This document shows, piece by piece, positions 17,625-27,136 of a stretch of 64,000 nucleotides of DNA. Under the pieces are notes generated by a model that saw only the letters and a program-made list of their open reading frames with translations, was not told the DNA's origin and did no database searches. Position 1 is the stretch's first letter. Every line of letters starts with the position of its first letter. This DNA is from JBBRGK01 sp036741355 (GTDB taxonomy: Bacteria; Chloroflexota; Dehalococcoidia; CAUJGQ01): assembly GCA_036741355.1 (NCBI GenBank), contig DAINSK010000011.1, forward strand, positions 20,692-84,691. The letters run 5' to 3'. Made by a program: the position numbers and the translations under genes.

Positions 17625-19553
17625 GTGATGAGCAACTACGTGCTGCGTTGGCGCTGCCCGATATGTCGATGTGAGGTTATCGTGAGCGCACAGCTGGCTC
17701 GGTTTGTCTTTCAGCTGCGGCGCAACATCGTTATCGAGGGTGACTGCCAGCTGGCTGAGCTCGAACTGGGCGCGTTCCTGCCCGGTGAACTGGTCGCCTT
17801 GGACGACCTGACTACTGCTGCCGCGGAGTCACCGGCGCTGCGAGCACTGCATGGCTTTGGCACCCTCGGCAGGCATAGTCGGCCGCAAGGGCGACAAGGC
17901 TACGTCGCCACTGGTCCCCTCTCACTCTTGCCGGAGCTCATCCGCCGGCTGTCATTTATCCAGCGGCTGTACTGCGTGACGGACGAAACCGAGGCTGCGC
18001 GCCAGCTCGTTATCGCCACGGCGGAACGCCTCGGGCCAGTGATTGCCTGGCAGGCTGAGGTCGGCAGACTGGTTATCCAGGCCGTACCGCACTACGCGGT
18101 CATCGAGCTCTCAGAGGTGGTGGCCCGGCAGTCGAGCGGTGTGGCCGACATGAAGCGCAATCTTGACGCGCTGGTGGCAGCCCTCCTAGACTGCACGACC
18201 GAGCACCATCCCCTGCAGCTCGTTGAGAAGGCCATCAATGCTGGGTCAACGACAGCACACCTGTCGCATGACATCCACTACTACAAGGCCAAGTTCTTCC
18301 CGCGCATGGTGCGATCGCTTCTCAACGTCTGCTCGCAGCGGGTGGGGCCTGGCCCGCATCGCGCCATCGACAACTTCGCGGGCAGCGGGACGTCGCTGCT
18401 TGAAGCGTCATTGTTGGGCATTCCCAGCGTGGGCCTGGACCTCGACCCGTTGTCGGTCATAATTGCCAAGGCCAAGCTTGAAGTGTTGCACCTGGATGCT
18501 GACTACCTGGCAAGTGAAGCGACCAAGGTCTTTGAGGCAATACATGCCCGGATGTCGGGCCAACTCGCCTTGTTTGGCGCCCAGGCTGCTGACCTCCCCG
18601 ATGAGGACGTCATCTTTCCGGCCTGGTTGATGAAGAACCGCAGGATGAGCGCGGCCATTGCCAAAGACCTCAACCGGGAAATCCAGACCGTACGCGCTGG
18701 TGTGGCTGCCGGGGCTCCGGACGTACAGAACGTCTTGCGGGTCTTAATGTCCGATGCCATTGCCCGCAAGATACGTATGCGCTTTCTGGGGACCGGGGTC
18801 GGGCGCTTTGCGCTCAGTTTCGCGGTTACATCCATGGTCAAGCATTTCAGCACCGCGCTGGCCCAGTACGTCAAAGTGGCCGCGACGTGTGAGTGGTTAC
18901 GGGAGACCCTGCGCCTCCAGCTGGCCGATGCGCAGGTCGTGACGGCTGATACTCGCCGCATCCCGGAGGAGCTCGGCCTGTTCGACATCCTGGTTACCTC
19001 CCCACCGTACATGCCGGCTTCCAGCGGCCGAGAAAGCTACGCCAAGGCTCGGGCACCGTCTCTGATTGCGATGGGGATGCGGCGCCACGACGACATTGAC
19101 CTGCTAGCCGATGAGTCGATTGGTTCGATGGAGGGCAACGGAGTCGCCCTTGACCAGCTGCGGCCCGAGGAGAGGACCATCGTCGACTGGTTGGCCACCG
19201 ACGAACTTCGGGCCATCAAGGCGGCGCCGTCGGCCCGCTATTTTCTGGACATGCGAGCCACGTTTGCCGAGATGCGCCGGGTTCTCTCGCCGGGAGCATT
19301 GGCCGTCGTCGTGAGCGGTAAGCAAAGTACGTTTTACCAGTTCTCGACCCGCACGGCCTTGCATGTGGTGGAGGCGGCGAAGATTCTCGCGACCGAGGCA
19401 GAGAGTGTGGGCTTTGCGGTTGAATCGCTGATTGACGTGCAGCTGAACAAGTCGAACCGCAACGCCCGGCCGCGGTCGCTCGACGACTACTATGAGACGC
19501 TCATCGTGCTGAAACAACCAGCCGGTTCGCGACCAGCCGGAGATGCTTCGTGA
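17625..19553 (+). CDS. Site-specific DNA methyltransferase (N4-cytosine/N6-adenine type)
   Basis: A 642-residue SAM-dependent DNA methylase. HDIHYYKAKFFPRMV (about 215-229) is the H-x-x-H-x-Y-x-x-KF block that precedes motif I in one branch of these enzymes. Motif I is DNFAGSGTSLLEA (about 249-261), LDLDP is motif II, and catalytic motif IV is TSPPY (about 458-462). The first 210 residues are of unknown function and carry CPICRC near the start, a possible metal site. No restriction gene lies beside it, so it looks like an orphan methylase. An IS21 remnant follows, suggesting acquisition by transfer. GTG at 17625 and ATG at 17628 are equivalent. Confidence 0.9.
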   Translation: MMSNYVLRWRCPICRCEVIVSAQLARFVFQLRRNIVIEGDCQLAELELGAFLPGELVALDDLTTAAAESPALRALHGFGTLGRHSRPQGRQGYVATGPLSLLPELIRRLSFIQRLYCVTDETEAARQLVIATAERLGPVIAWQAEVGRLVIQAVPHYAVIELSEVVARQSSGVADMKRNLDALVAALLDCTTEHHPLQLVEKAINAGSTTAHLSHDIHYYKAKFFPRMVRSLLNVCSQRVGPGPHRAIDNFAGSGTSLLEASLLGIPSVGLDLDPLSVIIAKAKLEVLHLDADYLASEATKVFEAIHARMSGQLALFGAQAADLPDEDVIFPAWLMKNRRMSAAIAKDLNREIQTVRAGVAAGAPDVQNVLRVLMSDAIARKIRMRFLGTGVGRFALSFAVTSMVKHFSTALAQYVKVAATCEWLRETLRLQLADAQVVTADTRRIPEELGLFDILVTSPPYMPASSGRESYAKARAPSLIAMGMRRHDDIDLLADESIGSMEGNGVALDQLRPEERTIVDWLATDELRAIKAAPSARYFLDMRATFAEMRRVLSPGALAVVVSGKQSTFYQFSTRTALHVVEAAKILATEAESVGFAVESLIDVQLNKSNRNARPRSLDDYYETLIVLKQPAGSRPAGDAS

Positions 19554-19659
19554 ATAATCCTGGCTAGCGAGTTAGGGCCGGCGCACGGAGATTGGCCCGG
19601 GTAACTCGCTCGCGTGCTCCCGTTATGTTGATACCGTGTAAGGCACATTGCCTCTGCCC

Positions 19660-19905
19660 TCTCTGCCAACCTTTGATGAGACACTGAAGACCTCGCCCCA
19701 CTCGCCATAGCTCTTATTGCTGGTCAGAATGATCGCGCCACGCTCGTAAAGGCGGCTCACCAGTTGAAGGAGGAAGTTCGCCGCTGGCCGATCAAAGGGC
19801 AGATAGGCCATCTCGTTGATCAGCAGGTTCGGCTTGCAAAGCGCCACCAGCCGTGCCGGCATCTGCTCGAGGCTCAGCGTCGTCAGTTCCCCGGCGGAGA
19901 GGAAG
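19660..19905 (-). pseudogene. istB: Truncated IS21-family IstB ATPase
   Basis: NLLINEMAYLPFDRPAANFLLQLVSRLYERGAIILTSNKSYGEWGEVF is the Walker B and sensor region of IstB, the helper ATPase of IS21 transposition. The Walker A part and the C-terminus are missing, and Walker B has an unusual LLINEM in place of LLIIDE. No istA is present. It is a dead remnant next to the DNA methylase; the frame continues beyond both edges with unrelated sequence. Confidence 0.8.
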
Positions 19906-20022
19906 TGCCCATGCTGGCCATGGACGAATCCCAGCGTGACCAGACTGCCCGACTTGACGCACGCCTTATACTCAGCAGGAGCGTGCCGTGACCGCGCCCG
20001 ACGTCGTGCAGGAGGCGAGCGC

Positions 20023-21057
20023 ATGGTGGCGTCGCGAGAGCCGTCCACACCCGCTGAGGCGACGGCCCAGATGCTGGCCTGGTTGAACAGCGACCTGCTG
20101 GTTCAGGCGCTGTACGCTGCGGCCGCCTTCGGCGTCGCCGACCTCGTGGCAGACGGAGCAAAGGACACCCACGAACTGGCGGCCGCCACCGGTGCCGCGG
20201 CGCGACCCCTGTACCGACTGCTGCGCATGCTCGCCAGCCACGGAGTGTTCCGGGAAGACGAGCAGGGCCGGTTCGGCCTCACGCCGCTAGCTGCGACGCT
20301 GCGGCGCGACCGGCCGGGATCAGTGCGGGACTGGGTCCTGTTTGTGGGAGACCCGGCCTGTTGGTCCGCCAGCGGCACCCTGCTCCGGGCGGTGCGCACC
20401 GGGGAGTCGGCATTCGCGGCCGCGAACGGGCTATCCCTCGACGCGTACCTAGCCCAGCAGCCGGCGTTGAGCGCCACCTTCGATGCCTGGATGACCCGCC
20501 AATCGGGTCTGCACAACGACGCCCTGATCGGCGCCTTCGACTTCTCCGCCGTTCACACCGTCGTCGACGTCGGGGGTGGCCAGGGTGCGACTTTGGCCGC
20601 CATCCTCCGCGCCAACGCGTCGCTTCGGGGCACCCTTTTCGACCTCCCTTACGTCGTCGCCGATACTGATCCGCTCCGCGAAGCGGGTGTACTGGATCGC
20701 TGCGCGGTGATAGCTGGAGACGCCGTGGTCGGCGTCCCGGCTGGGGGCGATTGCTATGTCGTTAAGCGGGTGCTGATGAGCGAATCCGACGAGGCTGCGG
20801 TCGCTATCCTGCGTAACTGCGCGGCCGTGCTGCCCGCGGACGGGCGGGTGCTCATCATTGAGATGATCGTGCCGCCGGGGAACGGGGCGAGCTTAAGCAA
20901 GGAGTTCGACATCCGGATGCTGGTTCAACGGGAGAGCGGGGCGGGGATTCGCACTGAGGCCGAGTTCGGGGCCATGTGCGCGGCGGCGGGCCTACGGCTG
21001 GTGCGGGTTATCCCGACCGCCTCCCCCAACAGCATCCTCGAAGCGGTACGCGCCTGA
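20023..21057 (+). CDS. SAM-dependent O-methyltransferase
   Basis: A 344-residue plant-type/hydroxyneurosporene O-methyltransferase. An N-terminal winged-helix dimerisation domain (about 15-100; AAAFGVADLVADG, LYRLLRMLASHGVF) is followed by the Rossmann domain with VVDVGGGQGATLAAIL (about 180-195) as SAM motif I. The start at 20023 has AGGAGG 6 bases upstream. In the catalytic-base area the family His-D is replaced by KRVLMSESDEAA. The substrate is probably a small phenolic or polyketide-like compound, but no pathway genes lie nearby. Confidence 0.9.
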   Translation: MVASREPSTPAEATAQMLAWLNSDLLVQALYAAAAFGVADLVADGAKDTHELAAATGAAARPLYRLLRMLASHGVFREDEQGRFGLTPLAATLRRDRPGSVRDWVLFVGDPACWSASGTLLRAVRTGESAFAAANGLSLDAYLAQQPALSATFDAWMTRQSGLHNDALIGAFDFSAVHTVVDVGGGQGATLAAILRANASLRGTLFDLPYVVADTDPLREAGVLDRCAVIAGDAVVGVPAGGDCYVVKRVLMSESDEAAVAILRNCAAVLPADGRVLIIEMIVPPGNGASLSKEFDIRMLVQRESGAGIRTEAEFGAMCAAAGLRLVRVIPTASPNSILEAVRA

Positions 21058-21220
21058 GCGCGTCTTCCCAGATGGGGTAGCGCGGACAGCTGCTCCACCA
21101 CGCTTCCATGGCGTGCGCATAGGTGCGGGGCCTGCAGGCCACCCACGTCAAGAAGTCACGCGTCAGCGTCCCCACGACCGTCGCGGGGGGGAATTCGAAC
21201 GGAGCAATGGACCAAGCCTA

Positions 21221-21736
21221 TCAGTCGCTGCGACTGCTCTTCGCTCTAGCGACCCAGCCGGGGGACGAACCGACTTTCTGCCCGAGTATCAGGTTCAGCT
21301 GTGCGGCATGTTCCTGGACGTGGCGCATGGTGTACAGCAGTAACTCCGCGAAGCTGACCTCACCCGAGGATATTCTAAAAAGTTGACGAGCCTGCTCGTC
21401 CGTCATCGCTTCAATCGTCGCCTGGCACTTCTGTCGTCCGTGACCGAGATAGGCCTGAAGCTCGCCCTTCGTATACGGCCGGTCGGGCAGCTGCCCGGCG
21501 GGGTCCAGCTCGTCAAGCGTGAAGGGCGCCGGGGGAACGAAGCCGTCAGCCGAGCCAGATAGGTACAAGTCGAGCCAGAAGAGTGCGTGATAGGCAATAT
21601 TCCAGAACTCGGCGTACGGGTCGCCCCAGACGCGGACGTTCCACAGGTCGTCGGGACAGGCGCGCAGAGCATCGTCGAGCATGTCAATCGCGGCACCGAA
21701 CTGTTGCCAAATGATCCTTCGCCAGGTCGCGTCCAT
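21221..21736 (-). CDS. DinB-superfamily protein
   Basis: A 171-residue four-helix protein of the DinB/YfiT superfamily, whose members are metal-binding thiol transferases or of unknown role. Likely metal histidines are in YHALFWLDLYL (about 49) and RHVQEHAAQLN (about 140-144). The start at 21736 (MDATWRR) has GGGAGG 7 bases upstream. It lies beyond the convergent O-methyltransferase. Confidence 0.82.
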   Translation of the reverse strand: MDATWRRIIWQQFGAAIDMLDDALRACPDDLWNVRVWGDPYAEFWNIAYHALFWLDLYLSGSADGFVPPAPFTLDELDPAGQLPDRPYTKGELQAYLGHGRQKCQATIEAMTDEQARQLFRISSGEVSFAELLLYTMRHVQEHAAQLNLILGQKVGSSPGWVARAKSSRSD

Positions 21737-21821
21737 TTCAAGCCTCCCGTGGACTCCTACGCTGCTGATGGGCTGCAGCGCCCCTGTTCCGCGAACCAGT
21801 TTCAAAACGCGGTGAGCCAGG

Positions 21822-21880
21822 TCCCCCGATTGGGGGTGAGGTTCCCCGGCACGACTGCCTACTGCCGACTGCCGACTGCC
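21822..21880. repeat. Partial MITE end plus ACTGCC heptamers
   Basis: A GGGGGTGAGGTTCCCC end of the MITE family (about 21830-21848) followed by four GACTGCC/TACTGCC heptamers (21853-21880). It lies downstream of the EamA transporter gene and upstream of DinB. Confidence 0.65.
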
Positions 21881-21899
21881 CGCGGTCCGGAACCGTACC

Positions 21900-22901
21900 C
21901 TACGTCACATCCTGCGCGGGCTGGATCGCTTCGCCGATTGCGGCTTCTAAGGTGCCCGAATCAACGCCGGTCCCGGGCGTGGCGCTCCGGTTTACCAGTG
22001 CGATTCCGGCCGCAACCAGTGCGCCGCCGGCGACCGTTAACGGCTGCAGTCGCTCCCCCAACAGGACGACGCCCGAGAGCACAGCCACGAGTGGTACAAA
22101 GAATATGTTACCGCTCACGACTGAAGCTTCGCCCCGCTCCAGTAAATAGAGCCAGATCAGCCAGCCGATCGGTCCGATGATTACGCCCAGGAATAGTATC
22201 AACAGCGCCAGATGAACCGTGAGGTTGAGGCGGACGTGCTCCACCAGCGGCATCGGGACGAGCAGCGGGATCGAGCCATAGATGCCCTGCAGCGCAATCA
22301 GCCAGAGCAGGCTGGTGCCGGCGGGAAGCCGCTTGAAGACCAGCGTGCCAACCGTCCAGGCCGCGGCGGCGGCGATCAGTTCGATATATGCGGTCCAATA
22401 CGGATGCGCGCCGGGACGGATGCGGTCCGCGAGGACCAGCACCAGCCCGGCAAAGCCCATCAGCAGGCCGGCGGTGCGCAAAGGCCCGCCGCGTTCGCCG
22501 AGCCAGAAGCGCGCGGCGACGGCCACCATTAATGGTTGGGTATACACGATGAGCGACGCCTCGCCGGAACTCACGTGAACCGATCCGAGGTTGATCAGCG
22601 CCGAGAGACCGGCGATGTTGCAAATTCCCAGGATTAACGCCGTACGGTGAAATGCCAGATCGGTCGGGAAGCGACCGCCGAGCCATAGCGCCAGCGCTAC
22701 GCTGGGCACAATGCCAACCATCCGCGCGACGAACGCCAGCATGAGTGGCGAAGCGTCGCTCAGCGACGCCTTCACCGCCGGATACGTCAGCCCCCAGATC
22801 AGGCACAGCAGCGCGACCAGCGCGAACGTCCGCAGCCGCGGCACAGGCGTCGCATGACCGATAGTTGAAGTTTGCCCCGTCACCGGATGAGCCTGCGGCA
22901 T
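21900..22901 (-). CDS. EamA/DMT-family transporter
   Basis: A 333-residue permease with ten predicted helices arranged as two EamA repeats. The first helix reads LRTFALVALLCLIWGLTYPAVKASL, and the second repeat begins AAAAAWTVGTLVFKRL. Family members export amino acids or metabolites; the substrate cannot be read from sequence. The start at 22901 (MPQAHPVTG) gives a normal length, while the open frame upstream is repeat sequence. Confidence 0.9.
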   Translation of the reverse strand: MPQAHPVTGQTSTIGHATPVPRLRTFALVALLCLIWGLTYPAVKASLSDASPLMLAFVARMVGIVPSVALALWLGGRFPTDLAFHRTALILGICNIAGLSALINLGSVHVSSGEASLIVYTQPLMVAVAARFWLGERGGPLRTAGLLMGFAGLVLVLADRIRPGAHPYWTAYIELIAAAAAWTVGTLVFKRLPAGTSLLWLIALQGIYGSIPLLVPMPLVEHVRLNLTVHLALLILFLGVIIGPIGWLIWLYLLERGEASVVSGNIFFVPLVAVLSGVVLLGERLQPLTVAGGALVAAGIALVNRSATPGTGVDSGTLEAAIGEAIQPAQDVT

Positions 22902-22969
22902 CAGTGGCCCCAGTATACCGCGACGCCCAGCGTTCGCCGCACGGTATACTTGTGCGCACGCCCGGTGCC

Positions 22970-23330
22970 TAACCCTCGTCTCCCTTCCCGCATCGGGAAG
23001 GGACGATACTTGGATGCTGCGTTCGGGCTGGGGTGCAGCGCGGGGGACCTCACCCCCTTCCTCTCTCCATTGCGCTGCAACGGAGAGGGGCGATCGTTGG
23101 TAGATGGACACGGACGGGGATGCAGCGTGGGGCTGGGCGCATGGCATTGCGCCCAAACCGGCGAACGGATTGCTGCAGCAACTACCGAGCACAAGCTCCC
23201 CTCGCCCAGTATTGGGAGAGGGGCCGGGGGTGAGGGCAGCGCCGCAGCAACAACACCTTCGTGTTCAAGCTCCCCTTCCCCCCAGAATTGGGGCGGAAGG
23301 GGCCGGGGGTTAGGGGGCCGTCAGGGCCGG
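22970..23330. mobile_element. Repeat cluster with MITE-like element copy 3
   Basis: A 190-bp element (23047-23235) with ACCTCACCCCC and GGGGGTGAGG ends, inner hairpins, and GGGCGCATGGCATTGCGCCC in its middle. Partial copies flank it at 22970-23005 and 23268-23318. Nothing else is seen between the transporter and the acetyltransferase. Confidence 0.7.
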
Positions 23331-23344
23331 GTTAGGAGCAACCG

Positions 23345-24562
23345 ATGCCTGTCGAATACCGTCCGGCGCGACCGGAAGAGATGCGCAAGTTCATTTACAG
23401 CGGTTATGTCGGCTTCGGCAATTCGACCGCCGATGAGGCCGTAGATCGCTGGGTCGAGCGGACGATGATCCGTCCCGAACACACACTTTGCGCCTTCGAG
23501 GACGGCGAGCCCGTCTCGAAGATGGCGACGCTGCCCTTCGTCATGCGCTGGAACGGCCGCGACGTCAAGTGCGGGGGCGTCACCTCCGTGACCACACTGC
23601 CGACGCACCGGCGCCAGGGCCATCTCCGCGAGTTGATGACGCGCGGACTGGCCGCCATGAAAGAGGCTGGCCAGCCGGTCGGTATGCTGTGGGCGTCCAT
23701 GGCGGCGATTTATCAGCGCTTCGGATGGGGCATAGCCTTCACTGAGCGAATCTACGATTTTGACCCGCGCCATCTGCGCTTTGTGGACGAAATCCCTGTT
23801 CCCGGCCGCATGCGGATGATCGCGCAGGGAGACGCACACCCAGTGCTCCAGCCGGGATACGATCGCTTCGCGGAGCCTCGTACGCTCATGCTGCGGCGCG
23901 ACCCCGAGTGGTGGGCGTCTTTGCGCCCCTGGCTTCCGACAGCCGCCCCGTGGCTCATCGCCGTCTACGAGGAGGGCGGCGATCTGCTGGGCTACGTTAT
24001 CTACGGCGTTGAACACCGGTCATCAACCGAGCCCCTCCCCGACCAACGACTGAACGTGGAGGAACTGGCATGGACCACACCGGCTGCCCACCGCGCCCTG
24101 GTGCAATACCTGGCCGGTCATGACCTCGCCTATAACGTCCGCATGTCGCGAATGCCGTCGGACGACCCGCTTTTCTACCAGGCGCAAGAGCCGCGTCTGC
24201 TCGGCGCAACGAACTGGGACGGCACACTCGTGCGAATCGTCGACGTCGTGGGTGCGCTGGAAGGCCGCGGCTATGACGGCGATGGGCGTTTCACCTTCAG
24301 CCTCACCGACGACCTCTGTCCCTGGAACACCGGTGCGTGGGAGCTAACGGCCGACGGCGGCAATGCAACCGTCCGCCGAACCGATCTGCAGCCGTCCCTC
24401 TGCCTCACGCCGCGTGTTCTCGCCATTCTGGCCAGCGGCCATCTCTCCGCGACCACCCTCGCCCACATCGGCCTGATCCCCAACCCCGACGGAAAAGCAC
24501 TCCGAGCCGCAGATGCCATCTTCCAAACCGCCTACGCGCCGTTCTGCGCCGATGGGTTTTGA
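23345..24562 (+). CDS. eis: Eis-like GNAT N-acetyltransferase
   Basis: A 405-residue protein with the Eis layout: tandem GNAT domains followed by a sterol-carrier-like C-terminal domain. The acetyl-CoA loop is in VTTLPTHRRQGHLRELM (about 82-98), and the chain ends in a free carboxylate at Phe, as in Eis where the terminus takes part in catalysis. Mycobacterial Eis acetylates aminoglycosides and peptides at several amines. Whether this one does is unknown. AGGAGC precedes the ATG. Confidence 0.88.
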   Translation: MPVEYRPARPEEMRKFIYSGYVGFGNSTADEAVDRWVERTMIRPEHTLCAFEDGEPVSKMATLPFVMRWNGRDVKCGGVTSVTTLPTHRRQGHLRELMTRGLAAMKEAGQPVGMLWASMAAIYQRFGWGIAFTERIYDFDPRHLRFVDEIPVPGRMRMIAQGDAHPVLQPGYDRFAEPRTLMLRRDPEWWASLRPWLPTAAPWLIAVYEEGGDLLGYVIYGVEHRSSTEPLPDQRLNVEELAWTTPAAHRALVQYLAGHDLAYNVRMSRMPSDDPLFYQAQEPRLLGATNWDGTLVRIVDVVGALEGRGYDGDGRFTFSLTDDLCPWNTGAWELTADGGNATVRRTDLQPSLCLTPRVLAILASGHLSATTLAHIGLIPNPDGKALRAADAIFQTAYAPFCADGF

Positions 24563-24570
24563 CTGCCCTA

Positions 24571-25575
24571 TCACAGCTTCAGCTCGCTCGAATGTCCGGG
24601 GAAGAGCCGCGACTTCGGATCGACGCTGCGCTTGGCGGCGTTTGCCGCTATCGCCGCCTGCGCGAAGCCGGTGACGATCAGGTTCAAAGGCTCGCCGCCC
24701 TCAACGGCGGCGATGTCGCCGGCAGCGAACACGCCGGGCAGGCGGGTTTCCATCGACCCGTCGACGCGGATATGGCGGGCGTCCACGAGTTCCACTCCCC
24801 ACGACTCGATATGCCCCAGCGCCGCCTTGAAGCCGATGTTGATCAGCACCGCGTCCACTTCGAGCTCACGCTCCTCGCCCGTTCGGTTCTCGAAAATCGT
24901 GGCCCCCTGAACGAAGCCATCGCCGTGGATCCGTTTCAGTTCCCAGTTGGTCAGGATCGGGATCTCGGTGGCGCGGAGGTGTGTCAGGCTCGCTTCGTGG
25001 GCGCGGAACTCGGGGCGGCGGTGGATGAGGGTAATCTGTCCTGCCCAGTCTTTGAGGTTCAGACACCAGTCCACGGCCGTGTCGCCCCCGCCGACGATGA
25101 GGATCCGCTTGCCGCGGAACGGACGCTTGTCTTTGACGAAGTAGTAGACGCCCTTGCCCTCATAGTCTTCGACCCCGGCCCGTTCGATCTTGTTCGGCGA
25201 GAAGGCTCCGATTCCGGCGCTGATCACTACCGTGCGAGAGTAGTGCGCCTCGACCGCCGTCCCAACGCGCCAGACCTCCTCGCCGTCCAGTGTCGCCCGG
25301 GTGAGTGTCTCGATCCGCTGCTCATAGACGTATTCCGGCTGAAATAGCTCGCACTGTTGCACGAGCAGCTTCACCAAATCTTGCGCGAGGATCTTCGGGT
25401 GTCCCGGCACGTCGTAGATGAACTTCTCCGGATAGAGCACTGCAAGCTGTCCGCCGGGTTCCGGCAGCGCCTCGATGATCTTTGTGGTCATGCCTCGTAG
25501 TCCAGCGTAGAAGGCGGCAAATAGTCCCGTCGGACCGGCGCCGATGATCGTGATGTCGAATGTCTGTGTTGCCAT
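24571..25575 (-). CDS. Ferredoxin-NADP reductase, thioredoxin-reductase-like type
   Basis: A 334-residue flavoprotein that moves electrons between NAD(P)H and ferredoxin. The FAD motif is IIGAGPTGLFAAFYAG near the start, PGGQLAVLYPEKFIYDVPG follows, the NADPH motif is IVGGGDTAVDWCLNL (about 158), and AAGDIAAVEGGEP lies near the end. The CxxC of thioredoxin reductase is absent, which points to the YumC-type FNR. Convergent with the acetyltransferase gene. Confidence 0.93.
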   Translation of the reverse strand: MATQTFDITIIGAGPTGLFAAFYAGLRGMTTKIIEALPEPGGQLAVLYPEKFIYDVPGHPKILAQDLVKLLVQQCELFQPEYVYEQRIETLTRATLDGEEVWRVGTAVEAHYSRTVVISAGIGAFSPNKIERAGVEDYEGKGVYYFVKDKRPFRGKRILIVGGGDTAVDWCLNLKDWAGQITLIHRRPEFRAHEASLTHLRATEIPILTNWELKRIHGDGFVQGATIFENRTGEERELEVDAVLINIGFKAALGHIESWGVELVDARHIRVDGSMETRLPGVFAAGDIAAVEGGEPLNLIVTGFAQAAIAANAAKRSVDPKSRLFPGHSSELKL

Positions 25576-25716
25576 AGCTCCATTCTAGGACGGCGTCGCT
25601 CCGTGCCGCGATTCCTGGGCACGGTATTTGGATGCCGGCTTTGTGCCCAGGCAGCGGCGGGCATACAGTGTCGTCAGTCCGGACAGTTCGCCGGAACTAC
25701 GCGAGGGAGCACGGGG

Positions 25717-26667
25717 ATGGAATATCGGTATCTCGGGCATTCAGGCCTGCAGGTTTCAGTCGTGGGCCTTGGCTGCAACAACTTCGGCGGCCGGACTGAC
25801 GAAGCGCAGAGCGTCGAGGTGGTCAACACCGCCATCAGTCTTGGTATCAACTTCTTCGATACATCGGACTCCTATGGCAACCGCGGCGGCTCGGAGGAGA
25901 TCCTCGGTAGAGCGTTGAAGGGCAAGCGCCGCGACGTCATCATCGCTTCCAAGTTCTCCTCGCCGATGGGTGATGGTCCGCATTGGTCCGGTGGATCGCG
26001 CCGCTACATTCACGACGCGATCGATGCTTCGCTCCGCAGGTTAGGCACCGATTACATCGACCTCTACCAGTACCATTTCCCGGATCCGCACACGCCGCTC
26101 GAAGAGACGCTGCGGGCGCTGGACGACTTCGTTCGCGACGGCAAGGTGCGCTACATCGGCAACTCCAACTTCGCGCCATCCCAGGTTGTCGAGGCGGCCT
26201 GGATCGCAAAGACCGAGCACCTGACCCCATTCATCTCAGCCCAGAACCAGTACAACCTGCTGGAACGGTCGATCGATAAGGAGTTGGTGCCGGTGTGCGC
26301 CCGCTACGGTCTCGGCATCCTTCCGTTCTTTCCACTGGCGAGTGGCTTTCTAACCGGCAAGCATCGCCCAGGTCAGCCGGCCCAGGAAGGCACGCGTCTG
26401 GCCGGACCGATGGGTCAGCGCATCCTCAACGCGGGAAATTACGAGACCCTGCAAAAGCTCGAAGCGATCGCCGAGCGGGCCGGCCACACGATGTTGGAAC
26501 TGGCGATGTCGTGGCTGGCTCAGCAGCCACAGATCAGCAGCGTCATCGCCGGCGCCACCAAGCCCGAACAGGTAAAGTCCAACGTCGAATCGGTCGCCTG
26601 GAAGCTGACGCCCGAAGACCTGGCCGCCATCAACGAGGCGACGCTACCCAAACGGAGCGGGCGATAG
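25717..26667 (+). CDS. Aldo/keto reductase
   Basis: A 316-residue (beta/alpha)8 NADPH-dependent reductase. The tetrad is visible: Asp in NFFDTSDSYG (about 48), Tyr four residues later, Lys in IASKFS (about 79) and His in LYQYHFPD (about 118). GKVRYIGNSNF is the usual family signature. The start at 25717 has GAGGGAG about 9 bases upstream. The carbonyl substrate is unknown. Confidence 0.93.
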   Translation: MEYRYLGHSGLQVSVVGLGCNNFGGRTDEAQSVEVVNTAISLGINFFDTSDSYGNRGGSEEILGRALKGKRRDVIIASKFSSPMGDGPHWSGGSRRYIHDAIDASLRRLGTDYIDLYQYHFPDPHTPLEETLRALDDFVRDGKVRYIGNSNFAPSQVVEAAWIAKTEHLTPFISAQNQYNLLERSIDKELVPVCARYGLGILPFFPLASGFLTGKHRPGQPAQEGTRLAGPMGQRILNAGNYETLQKLEAIAERAGHTMLELAMSWLAQQPQISSVIAGATKPEQVKSNVESVAWKLTPEDLAAINEATLPKRSGR

Positions 26668-26670
26668 GGG

Positions 26671-26893
26671 ACCTCATCCCCTTCCCTTCTCCATCCGCAC
26701 GGATAGAGAAGGGCGATCATTGGTGGTGCGGATCGGGCATTGGTGCAGCGGCGCGCAGCCGGGCGCATGGCAATGCACCGCTACAATCAGAGGAACGCTT
26801 CAGACAATTCCAATTGCAAGCTCCCCTTCCTTGGTTCCGGTACCCGGCGGCGCGCTTAGGCGTAGGGGTAAGGGAAGGGGCTGGGGGTTAGGT
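26671..26893. mobile_element. MITE-like repeat element, copy 4
   Basis: A 223-bp element with the same end-hairpin-middle-hairpin-end plan (ACCTCATCCCC...GGGGTTAGGT). Its right half also carries an inverted copy (26837-26870) of the second repeat family found at 4398 and 43896. Nothing recognisable follows between 26894 and the next gene at 27137. Confidence 0.65.
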
Positions 26894-27136
26894 CTCACGC
26901 GGCCGGAGGTCAGGGTCGCCGGGCTATCCCTCGGATGGCCGGGAACCATGCGGGAACTGCGATCGGTGACGCGCCATCACCGGCCAAGCGTGCTATGCCG
27001 GCGCCGCGGAAGATACTCCCGGCGCGGGCTTCGCTCGTGTCCGCCGGAGATTATCATTGCTCTGCATCACCCGCGACCAGTAGGGCCGAGTCGGTGCGCC
27101 CTTCGCGCATCGGGAACGGCCCCGGGAGACGATACG

